From: Gammaproteobacteria bacterium
GTDB lineage: Bacteria; Gemmatimonadota; Gemmatimonadetes; Longimicrobiales; Gaopeijiaceae
Reading direction: 5' to 3'
NCBI GenBank assembly: GCA_024638345.1
Contig: JAHEKL010000017.1
Coordinates: 1-21,047 of the forward strand
Length of the DNA: 21,047 nt
The notes beneath the pieces are model-generated. The model was not told the origin of the DNA. It did no database searches and saw nothing but the letters and a program-made list of their open reading frames with translations. A program made the translations under genes and the position numbers. Shown piece after piece: positions 14,084 to 21,047 of this stretch; the first letter of the stretch is position 1, and each line of letters opens with the position of its first letter.

Positions 14084-17041
14084 TTGAACCTGGAGAGCGA
14101 CCACACCTCGGAGCCACCGAGCCTGGAATCGAATATTCGAGCGCGGGGTCGAGAGTTGCTCGACAGGGTGGAGTCGGAGCCGCTCATCTCGATCAGCCCC
14201 GATTGGTGGCAGGAGCGGCTCATGGAGTGGGCCACCCACGACCCCGATTTCCGGGTCAAGCTGCTCCGATTCGTCGACGTGCTTCCGTCGCTTCGGACCA
14301 GCGAGGCCATCGCCGATCATGTGAGGCAGTACTTCCGAGAGGACGCGCCCGTTCCGGTGCGCCTCGGCTCGGTCATCGGTCGGCACGGCCCGTTTCGTCC
14401 CGTGCTCTCGACGGTCGTTCGACAGGGCGTGTTCGCGATGGCAGGTCGCTTCATCGTCGGTGCCGACCCAGCGGCGGCCATGGGACGACTCGACGATCTC
14501 GTGAGCAAGGGCGTGGCCTATACGGTCGATCTGCTCGGTGAGGCTACCCTCTCGGCCCGTGAGGCCGATGCCTACCGTGACCGGTACTTGGAGGTTCTGA
14601 ACGCATTGGGGAAGGGAGGAATCCGGGACGCAGGGTCCGACATTCGGAAGCCCAACCTCTCGATCAAGCTCTCTGCCCTCACCTCGCACTTCGAGCCGGC
14701 GGCTCCCGAGGCCACCTTCGCGTCGCTTCGCGATCGGGTCATGACTGTGTTGGCCACCGCGCGAAAGCTGGGCGCCTTCGTGAACATCGACGCGGAGCAA
14801 TATCGGTACCGTGATCTGACGCACGAGGTGCTCGAGCGATTGGTGCTGGAGGACGGGGTGCGAGACTGGCCCGACCTCGGAATCGTGGTACAGGCCTACC
14901 TGAAGGACTCGCTCGACCACGTGTCCTTTCTCCGCAGTCTGTCCCGTAACCGCGACGTTCCGATGACGGTGCGTTTGGTCAAGGGTGCGTATTGGGACGA
15001 AGAGGTGATCATCGCGCGACAGAACAGCCACCGAGTGCCTGTCTTCGAGAACAAGGCGGCCACCGACCTGAGCTTCGAGCGCTGCACCGAAGCGCTGGTG
15101 GAGGCCTATCCTGACCTGATCCCCGCGTTCGCCAGCCACAATCCCCGCGGGGTGGCCCAAGCGATGGTTCGCGCGGAGGCTGCGGGCGTGCCTTCCGAAG
15201 ACGTCGAGTTTCAGATGCTGTACGGAATGGCCAAGGGGCTTCGCGATGCAGTCCGAGACCTGGGCTATCGCGTACGCGTCTACGTCCCGGCCGGCAAGAT
15301 CATCCCGGGGATGGGATACCTGGTCCGCCGCCTGCTCGAGAACACGTCGAACGAGTCTTGGCTCGTCAGCAAGCACGAGCAGGTGGATCCGGACGTGGCC
15401 CTTGGCGCCCCGCGTCCGCCCCCGGAGGCGACGGAGGAAGTGGTGACCGGGTTCAGGAATCATCCTCCGCTCGAGCTTCATCTGCCTGACCCAAGAGCCC
15501 AGATGAAGCAGTCCCTCGAGAGGATTCGGGACTCCTTTGGGCGTCATTACCCGATGCGGATCGGCGGCGAAGAGGTCGAGTCGGATGAGTGGCTCGAGAT
15601 CCGAACACCGGCCGCTCCCTCTTCCCTCATGGGCCGGGTCGCCGCTGCCTCGGCGAGCCACGCCCGAACCGCGGTGACCCAGGCCCGCGAGGCGTTTCCG
15701 GCGTGGCGGGACAGACCTGCACGAGATCGGGCGGAGATCCTTCGGAGAGCGGCCGACCGAATGGACACTCAGCGATACGACCTCGCCGCCGTCATGGTCT
15801 ACGAGTGCGCGAAGCCCTGGCGCGAGGCGGATGGAGACGTGACCGAGGCGATCGACTTCCTTCGCTACTACGCGGAGCAGGGAGAAAGACTCGGCCACGG
15901 GGTGGATCTCACTAGGGTCCCGGGGGAGACGAACCGATATCTGTACGAAGGGCGCGGGGTGGTCGGGGTTATCGCTCCGTGGAACTTCCCACTCGCGATT
16001 CTCACGGGCATGACCAGCGCCGCGCTCGTGGCGGGAAACAGCGTGGTGATGAAGCCTGCCGAGCAGTCACCAGTCATCGCTAGCCGATTGACGGAGTTGC
16101 TGCACGAGGCCGGAGTCCCGAAGAGGTGCCTCCACTACCTCCCCGGACTCGGACCGGAGGCGGGTCGGGCCCTCGTGGAGCACAGGGACGTCGACATGAT
16201 CGCCTTCACCGGCGGAAACGCAACCGGGCTCGCGATCGCCCGAACGCTCGCCGACACCCGCGCGGGGCAGCGTGGACTGAAGAAGCTCCTCGCGGAGCTG
16301 GGCGGAAAGAACGCCCTGATCGTGGACGACGACGCGGACCTCGACCTCGCCGTCGAGGCCGTTCTAGAGTCCGCGTTCGGATATGCGGGGCAGAAGTGCA
16401 GCGCGGCCAGCCGGGTGATTGTGGTCGGCTCCGCCTATCCCGAGTTTCGCGAGCGTCTGGCCTGGGGGGTCGAGAGCCTCCCCGTAGGCCCACCCGAGGA
16501 CCCTGGGACTGTCGTACCTCCACTCATCTCGCGGGAAGCCCGCGACCGCGTGGAGGAATACGTCGCGATCGGGCTCTCGGAGGGGAAACTCGTAGCGAAG
16601 GGGGAGATGCCCTCTGGTGAGGGGCACTACGTGGCGCCGCACGTATTCGAGGCGGTCGCCCTCGATTCGCGACTGTCCTGCGAGGAGATTTTCGGCCCGG
16701 TTCTGACCCTGTATCGGGCCGAAGACTTCGATGAGGCCCTCAGCGTCGCCCTAGACTCGGACTTCGCACTCACCGGCGGTGTGTTTTCCAGAAACCCCCG
16801 TAACATCGCCCACGCGAGTGTGGCCTTTCGGGTGGGCAACCTCTACCTGAATCGAGGGATCACTGGAGCCATCGTGGGTCGTCAGCCGTTCGGCGGTTTC
16901 CGCATGTCGGGCACGGGGGACAAGGCGGGCGGACCCGACTATGTGGAGGAGTTCACGATTCGGCGCGTGGTGACCGAGAACACGATGCGGCGAGGATTCG
17001 CGCCGGAGCGGGGGTCGGAGACTGGAACGCGGCTCGTCTAG
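14084..17041 (+). CDS. putA: Bifunctional proline dehydrogenase / 1-pyrroline-5-carboxylate dehydrogenase (PutA)
   Basis: From the TTG at 14084 the enzyme has 985 residues. It oxidises proline to P5C with FAD and then glutamate semialdehyde to glutamate with NAD+. The proline dehydrogenase barrel covers about 100-430: KLSAL, NIDAEQYRYRDLT, VQAYLKDS, RLVKGAYWDEE, FASHN and GYLVRRLLENTSNES, whose Arg pair binds the proline carboxylate. The aldehyde dehydrogenase half (about 490-970) has GVIAPWNFPLAI, ELGGKN (general base Glu738), GQKCSAASRV (nucleophile Cys772), EEIFGPVLTLY and PFGGFRMSGTG. All catalytic residues are present. There is no N-terminal ribbon-helix-helix, so it is not the DNA-binding trifunctional form, and its length fits the short (type A) PutA class. 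Its TAG stop shares the tetranucleotide CTAG with the convergent response-regulator gene. Removing proline, a compatible solute, suits the osmotic theme nearby. Confidence 0.95.
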   Translation: MNLESDHTSEPPSLESNIRARGRELLDRVESEPLISISPDWWQERLMEWATHDPDFRVKLLRFVDVLPSLRTSEAIADHVRQYFREDAPVPVRLGSVIGRHGPFRPVLSTVVRQGVFAMAGRFIVGADPAAAMGRLDDLVSKGVAYTVDLLGEATLSAREADAYRDRYLEVLNALGKGGIRDAGSDIRKPNLSIKLSALTSHFEPAAPEATFASLRDRVMTVLATARKLGAFVNIDAEQYRYRDLTHEVLERLVLEDGVRDWPDLGIVVQAYLKDSLDHVSFLRSLSRNRDVPMTVRLVKGAYWDEEVIIARQNSHRVPVFENKAATDLSFERCTEALVEAYPDLIPAFASHNPRGVAQAMVRAEAAGVPSEDVEFQMLYGMAKGLRDAVRDLGYRVRVYVPAGKIIPGMGYLVRRLLENTSNESWLVSKHEQVDPDVALGAPRPPPEATEEVVTGFRNHPPLELHLPDPRAQMKQSLERIRDSFGRHYPMRIGGEEVESDEWLEIRTPAAPSSLMGRVAAASASHARTAVTQAREAFPAWRDRPARDRAEILRRAADRMDTQRYDLAAVMVYECAKPWREADGDVTEAIDFLRYYAEQGERLGHGVDLTRVPGETNRYLYEGRGVVGVIAPWNFPLAILTGMTSAALVAGNSVVMKPAEQSPVIASRLTELLHEAGVPKRCLHYLPGLGPEAGRALVEHRDVDMIAFTGGNATGLAIARTLADTRAGQRGLKKLLAELGGKNALIVDDDADLDLAVEAVLESAFGYAGQKCSAASRVIVVGSAYPEFRERLAWGVESLPVGPPEDPGTVVPPLISREARDRVEEYVAIGLSEGKLVAKGEMPSGEGHYVAPHVFEAVALDSRLSCEEIFGPVLTLYRAEDFDEALSVALDSDFALTGGVFSRNPRNIAHASVAFRVGNLYLNRGITGAIVGRQPFGGFRMSGTGDKAGGPDYVEEFTIRRVVTENTMRRGFAPERGSETGTRLV

Positions 17042-18438
17042 TTGCCGGGTGTGCCTTCCGCCTCATCGGGCGTCGCGTAGCCCTCGAGCTTGCGGTAAAG
17101 GGTCTTTCGATCGATGCCCAGAACCTCCGCCGCCCGCGACTTGTTGCCCTGCAAGCGTCGAAGCGTCTCGAGGACATAGGTCCGCTCCACGTCCTCCAGG
17201 GTGGCACTCCGCTCAGCGGCCCTGGTGACCCGTTCCGTCAGGCCTCCCGCCTCTCGTATCCGAGGGGGGAGATCCTCCACTCGAATGTCGTCGGTCGAGG
17301 AGAGCACGAGTGCCCGCTCCATCGCGTGTCTGAGCTCGCGGGCATTTCCGGGCCATCCATAGCGCGTGATGGCCGCCATCGCGTCTCGATGGATGAGCGG
17401 GGTGTCGCGATTGTTCGAGGCTGCTGCGGCGCTGAGGAAGTGCTCGGCGAGCAGCGGAATGTCCGCGGCTCGCTCCCGAAGCGGAGGGATCTCCACATGG
17501 ATCGCGTTGACCCGCCAATAGAGGTCCTCACGGAGCCGTCCTTGTCGAACCTCTTCTTCCAGATCCCGGTTGCTCGCGGCCACGATCCTCACGTCCACGT
17601 GTCGCGTGCGGGTCGCTCCTACGCGGCGCACTTCACCCTCCTCCAGCGCGCGCAGCAGCTTGGGTTGAAGCGGCAAGGGAAGCTCGCTCAACTCATCCAG
17701 GAAGAGCGTGCCACCATGAGCAGCCTCGAAGAGGCCCTCCGTTTCCCGATCCGCACCCGTGAAGGCTCCCTTCTGGTGACCGAAGAGCTCAGACTCGAGC
17801 AAGGTGTCGGGAAGAGCTCCGCAGTTGATGGGCACGAAGTTTCGTCGACCGGAGAGTAGATGCACGGCTCGGGCGACCAGCTCCTTTCCGGTCCCGCTTT
17901 CTCCCGTGATGAGGACAGGATTGTTGGAGTCCGCGCTTCGGCGCACGATCGCAAAGAGCTCCTGCACCTGACGGCTCGCACCGATGAATCCCGGGAGACC
18001 CGCGCTCGGGGTACGAATGAGCTCCGCAATCTCGCGTCTGAGGCGACTCTCGGTGAGTGCGCGCTTGACTCGAAGGAGCAGCTGATCCGGACCGAAGGGC
18101 TTGGGTAGGTAGTCGTACGCTCCCGCCTTGACGAGCTCGATCGCGGCATCTACAGAAGCGAAGGCGGTGATCACGATCACGTCCAGCTCCGGTCTTCGGT
18201 GCCGTAATTCCCGGAGGAGCTCGTCCCCGCGCATGCCCGGCATTAGGACATCCGTCACCACGAGGTCCGCTTGGAGTCCCTCCGTGAGACTCGCCAATGC
18301 CTTGTCCGCAGTGCTGAAGGTCTCGGTGCTGAAACCGGCCTCTTGCAGCACTTCAGCGAGGAAGGTTCGAAGCTCGTGATCGTCCTCGACCACGACAATC
18401 CGATCCGGGCCTCGAGGCTCTTCTCTAGTGCCCGGCAT
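17038..18438 (-). CDS. Sigma-54-dependent response regulator, NtrC family
   Basis: From the ATG at 18438 this is 466 residues in three domains. The receiver (about 13-130) has acidic pair D19-D20, phosphoacceptor D63 (VVTDVLMPG), T91 and K113. The AAA+ sigma-54 domain (about 150-385) has Walker A GESGTGKE (179-186), the sigma-54 contact loop GAFTGA (224-229) and Walker B LFLDE (D248-E249). A Fis-type helix-turn-helix follows (about 420-455, NKSRAAEVLGIDRKTLYRKL). All activator motifs are intact. A frame open upstream to 18594 lies within the kinase gene and lacks receiver homology, so I reject that longer start. The gene overlaps the 3' end of the histidine kinase gene by 14 bp, indicating a coupled pair. 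It would activate sigma-54 promoters, possibly that of the DASS transporter operon; the target is inference. Confidence 0.95.
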   Translation of the reverse strand: MPGTREEPRGPDRIVVVEDDHELRTFLAEVLQEAGFSTETFSTADKALASLTEGLQADLVVTDVLMPGMRGDELLRELRHRRPELDVIVITAFASVDAAIELVKAGAYDYLPKPFGPDQLLLRVKRALTESRLRREIAELIRTPSAGLPGFIGASRQVQELFAIVRRSADSNNPVLITGESGTGKELVARAVHLLSGRRNFVPINCGALPDTLLESELFGHQKGAFTGADRETEGLFEAAHGGTLFLDELSELPLPLQPKLLRALEEGEVRRVGATRTRHVDVRIVAASNRDLEEEVRQGRLREDLYWRVNAIHVEIPPLRERAADIPLLAEHFLSAAAASNNRDTPLIHRDAMAAITRYGWPGNARELRHAMERALVLSSTDDIRVEDLPPRIREAGGLTERVTRAAERSATLEDVERTYVLETLRRLQGNKSRAAEVLGIDRKTLYRKLEGYATPDEAEGTPGN

Positions 18439-19966
18439 CAGCGTCGCTCGAGGACTCGTCGCCGGTGCGCTTCCTGCGGCTGGGCAGGACGACTCGCACG
18501 ACGGTCCCCGTCCTATGTGAGTGAGCTTCTGTCTCTGCTCCGGGTTCCCTGCGTTCCGCCGAGCTCCCGACGTTCTCCACCTCCAGCCGACCACCCATCT
18601 GCTCCATGATCCCGCCGGCGATCGAAAGGCCTAGGCCGGTGCCTCCCGAGCGGGTGGTGTAGAACGGCTCGAATATCCGAGGAAGCGCTTCAGCCGGAAT
18701 GCCTGGCCCGCTGTCCTCGATCTCGATGCTCGTTTCGGCGCCTGAAGCGTACTCGCGAACGAGTAACTCCCGAGGCCCACCGGGCTCGCGGAGCGCATGC
18801 AACGCGTTGTCGATGATCGTGATCAACACCTCCTCGAGCAGCTCCGGATCCGCCGAGACATGCACCGAGCCCTCAGCTTCGTGCTCCACCTGGATTCCGG
18901 CCTCAGCGAACTCGGCAGCGAAGAGCTCGAGGGCCCTTTCCACCGATGCGGTAGCATCGACGCTTCGGATATCCGGCTCCGGGCGTCTGGCGAATTGGAG
19001 TAGGTTACGAACGATACGCGTGATCCGGGCGGTCTGCTTGCGGATGATCTCCAGGCTTCTCGCCTCTTCCGGAGGGCGATCGCCACGACGCAGCAACGAC
19101 TCGGCCCGCCCACCGATCACGCTGAGTGGGGTCGCGACCTGATGGGCGACACCCGCAGCCAAGGTGCCCAGATCGGCCAAGTGCTCTTTTTCCCGCACGC
19201 GCTCCTGTAGCAGGAGACGCTCTTCGCTCTCGCGCTCCAGCTCGGACCGCGCGACTTGGAGACGGCTCACCATTCGATTGAATTCCTGAGCAGCTCCGTC
19301 CAGCTCGCCACCCCGAGGGTGAGATTCGAGCAGCCCTGGCGTTTCACCTTCACCAACGCGATTGATTGCGGTGACGAACTCCTCGAGGGGGCGCCCGACA
19401 TATCTGCGCACGAGCCAGGTCAGAAGAACTGCCAGGGCCAGCATCAACGTTGCCGTGTTCAGCAGGAAGCGGCGGGTAGTTCGAATCGCGTCCCCCTCGA
19501 CGAACGTCAACGGCTGCACCACCTCGAGGACGCCAACAACCGTCCCCTCCCGGTCGCGCACGGCTCTAAGCACGGACTGCGTGCGCTGGTCATCGACGCT
19601 TCGCTCGATGATCACCACCGAGTCCCCAGTCAAGAGTGTCCGGACGGAGGCCGGAGAGAGGCGGTCTGCAAGCTCGAATCCCGTAGAGCTGAACGCCGGG
19701 CTCCCGTCCGGATCGTAGAAGACCACCGCGTAGATTCCAGGCTCATCATCGAGCTCGAGCAAGATGTCCTGGACGTCTTGGAACTGCAGATCCCGGAACG
19801 CGTGCGCGAAGGCGATGCCGACGGCGGTCGAAAAGACCTGCGCCTCCGCTCGCGAGCGTTCCAGTAGGAGGGCCTCCCGCTGTCGGAGCGCCAGGATTGC
19901 ATAGAGCGTCATGATCACCGCAACCGTGGGCAGCAGGGTCAAGAGAAGCCTGGTCCCGATCTTCAC
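18425..19966 (-). CDS. Membrane sensor histidine kinase, NtrB/DctB-like, partner of the sigma-54 regulator
   Basis: From GTG at 19966 this is 513 residues. TM1 is about 6-27. An extracytoplasmic sensor region (about 30-165, with GIYAVVFYDPDGSPAFSSTG, a Cache/PAS-like pattern) is followed by TM2 (about 168-187) and a HAMP region (188-240). A coiled coil (240-262) leads into HisKA with phosphoacceptor H275 (AAGVAHQVATPLSVI), where Gln follows the His instead of the more common Glu/Asp. HATPase_c has the N-box ITIIDNALHAL, G1 EDSGPGIP and FEPFYTTRSGGTGLGLSI. It would sense an external ligand and phosphorylate the overlapping response regulator. The start lies 4 bp after the stop of the DASS transporter gene. 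An open frame extends upstream into that gene but shows no homology there. The ligand is unknown. Confidence 0.93.
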   Translation of the reverse strand: MKIGTRLLLTLLPTVAVIMTLYAILALRQREALLLERSRAEAQVFSTAVGIAFAHAFRDLQFQDVQDILLELDDEPGIYAVVFYDPDGSPAFSSTGFELADRLSPASVRTLLTGDSVVIIERSVDDQRTQSVLRAVRDREGTVVGVLEVVQPLTFVEGDAIRTTRRFLLNTATLMLALAVLLTWLVRRYVGRPLEEFVTAINRVGEGETPGLLESHPRGGELDGAAQEFNRMVSRLQVARSELERESEERLLLQERVREKEHLADLGTLAAGVAHQVATPLSVIGGRAESLLRRGDRPPEEARSLEIIRKQTARITRIVRNLLQFARRPEPDIRSVDATASVERALELFAAEFAEAGIQVEHEAEGSVHVSADPELLEEVLITIIDNALHALREPGGPRELLVREYASGAETSIEIEDSGPGIPAEALPRIFEPFYTTRSGGTGLGLSIAGGIMEQMGGRLEVENVGSSAERREPGAETEAHSHRTGTVVRVVLPSRRKRTGDESSSDADAGH

Positions 19967-19970
19967 TGGC

Positions 19971-21047
19971 TCAGAAGCCCCAGATGATCGGAATGAGGAG
20001 GCTTGCGAGTATCCAGAACGCGGCGTTGAGTGGCAGTCCGAACTTGACGTAATCCGTGAAGCGGTAGTTGCCGGGGCTGAAGACCATGGCGTTGGTCTGA
20101 TATCCCATCGGAGTGCTGAAGTCACACGAGGCCGCGAAAGCCGTAGCCATGAGAAACGGCTTGACGTCCACGCCGAGCGACTCCGCTGCGCTGACGGCAA
20201 TCGGAACCATGACCACGACGGTGGCCGTATTCGACAGGACCGCTGTCAACAGTGAGGTTGCCGCGTAGAAGACCGACAGCATGATCCAGGGGCCGTAATC
20301 GGACCCGACGCCCGCCATGCTGTCACCGATCGATCCGGCGAGACCGGTCCGCTCGAGTGCCGTACCCAGCGGCAAGATGGCTGCGAGTAGCACGATCACG
20401 GACCAGTCCGTTGCGGCGAAAGCTGCCTGGATCGTCAGGTCGCGTGACAGGAAGAGGATCACGGCCCCGATCAGCGCGGCGATGTGAATCTCGGCGAGAC
20501 CCAGGGCCGAGACGAGAACGACTGACGCGATCACGATGGGCCCGAGCCACCAGCGGGGACTCAGCCGTAGCGAGACTCTCTTCTGCCCCAGCGCGAGGAA
20601 TCCCTCATCCGCCTGCAGCGCCTCCACTCGAGTGCGTGGGCCGAAAACCAGCAGCAGATCCCACGCCTGAAGCTGCACCCGACCGACACGATCGAGAATG
20701 GTTTCACCCGTCCGGTTCATGGCCAGTACGAAACACCCGAACCTTCGACGGAAGTCGACCTCCTTCGCGGACTTGCCAACCAACGGAGACAACGGGGTCA
20801 ACTGAACCTCGGCGAGCACGTTCTCGCGGTCGGAAAGATCAGCATCCGAGATCTTGACCTCCGCCAGGAGAAGCAGACCGTACGACTCACGAAACGAGAT
20901 GATGTGATCGACATCCCCGCGCACGATGATGAGGTCATCCCTCGCGAACGGCTCGTGACGGAGGTTCGTGCCGATCTTTCTGCCACCGCGGATGATCTCC
21001 AAGACGTTCAGCTCGAACCGCTCGTTGATCCGCTCGTCGACCACCGT
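19971..21047 (-). CDS. DASS/SLC13-family anion transporter with two RCK_C (TrkA-C) domains, 5' end cut by the window edge
   Basis: The frame is open to the right edge; 358 C-terminal residues are visible and the N-terminal membrane half is missing. Two RCK_C-type domains come first (about visible residues 6-55, with ARDDLIIVRGDVDHIISF, and about 85-145, with LVGKSAKEVDFRRRFGCFVL and DLLLVFGP). Then come about 6-7 helices of the second transporter half. The DASS signatures are clear: LSNTATVVVMVPIA, FAASCDFSTPMGYQTNAMVF and GNYRFTDYVKFGLPL. The same layout (membrane half, two RCK_C, membrane half) is found in SLC13-like permeases such as E. coli YfbS and algal SAC1/SLT-type sulfate transporters. 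Substrates of the family include sulfate and di/tricarboxylates, usually with Na+. The RCK_C pair suggests cytosolic ligand control. It heads, or lies within, an operon with the kinase and regulator. Confidence 0.9.
   Translation of the reverse strand, partial: TVVDERINERFELNVLEIIRGGRKIGTNLRHEPFARDDLIIVRGDVDHIISFRESYGLLLLAEVKISDADLSDRENVLAEVQLTPLSPLVGKSAKEVDFRRRFGCFVLAMNRTGETILDRVGRVQLQAWDLLLVFGPRTRVEALQADEGFLALGQKRVSLRLSPRWWLGPIVIASVVLVSALGLAEIHIAALIGAVILFLSRDLTIQAAFAATDWSVIVLLAAILPLGTALERTGLAGSIGDSMAGVGSDYGPWIMLSVFYAATSLLTAVLSNTATVVVMVPIAVSAAESLGVDVKPFLMATAFAASCDFSTPMGYQTNAMVFSPGNYRFTDYVKFGLPLNAAFWILASLLIPIIWGF

Noticed and set aside
13397..15898. An 833-codon open frame on the minus strand, antisense to the UPF0316 gene and putA
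   Set aside because: Its translation is rich in Arg, His and Gly with no domain pattern, and it runs opposite PutA, whose catalytic motifs are certain. Long antisense frames are expected in high-GC genes.
18439..18594. A 52-residue N-terminal extension of the response regulator
   Set aside because: It lies within the kinase ATPase-domain coding region and precedes a receiver domain that begins normally after the ATG at 18438.
1..21047. CRISPR arrays, tRNA or rRNA genes, transposases or phage genes
   Set aside because: I saw no regularly spaced repeats, no cloverleaf or rRNA-like stretches, and no transposase or integrase motifs. Base composition looks uniform throughout.

Overview
The window comes from a high-GC, Gram-negative bacterium. 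The evidence is an outer-membrane porin with a signal peptide, strong GC bias in third codon positions, GTG and TTG starts, and purine-rich ribosome-binding sites. The gene mix would suit Gemmatimonadota or a related deep lineage, but nothing here fixes the phylum. No rRNA, tRNA, CRISPR array or insertion sequence is visible. Coding density is very high. The longest gap without a gene is 167 bp (13284-13450), so there is no gene-free stretch over 300 bp.

Left block (1-7944, minus strand). Six closely spaced genes read right to left: a small MscS-type channel (7087-7944), a porin O/P-like outer-membrane protein (6000-7004), two tandem CPA2-type cation/proton antiporters with TrkA-N domains (4326-5975 and 2770-4329, joined by an ATGA overlap), a bacterial SLC12-type cation-chloride cotransporter homologue (456-2684), and a DUF5924-like membrane protein cut by the window edge (1-448). 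Gaps are 7-85 bp, so this is probably an operon for moving ions and water across both membranes.

Centre (8090-13283). Divergent from that block is a second, larger MscS-family channel with a signal peptide (8090-9193). It is followed by a gene for a ~1000-residue protein with a long helical N-terminus and a P-loop NTPase-like C-terminus, whose Walker motifs look degenerate (9276-12281). Convergent to it is a YrbG-type Ca2+/Na+ antiporter (12318-13283).

Right block (13451-21047). A UPF0316 (DUF5698/DUF2179) membrane protein precedes putA, which encodes bifunctional proline dehydrogenase/P5C dehydrogenase and probably starts at TTG. putA converges on a three-gene minus-strand unit: a DASS/SLC13-type anion transporter with two RCK_C domains (cut by the right edge), a membrane histidine kinase, and an NtrC-type sigma-54 activator.

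Taken together, eight of the thirteen genes visible wholly or in part are transporters, channels or porins. Three of the transporters carry cytosolic TrkA/RCK-type regulatory domains. putA consumes proline, a common compatible solute. The shared theme is ion and osmotic homeostasis. The least understood parts are the degenerate NTPase-like partner of the MscS channel and the DASS-kinase-activator operon.
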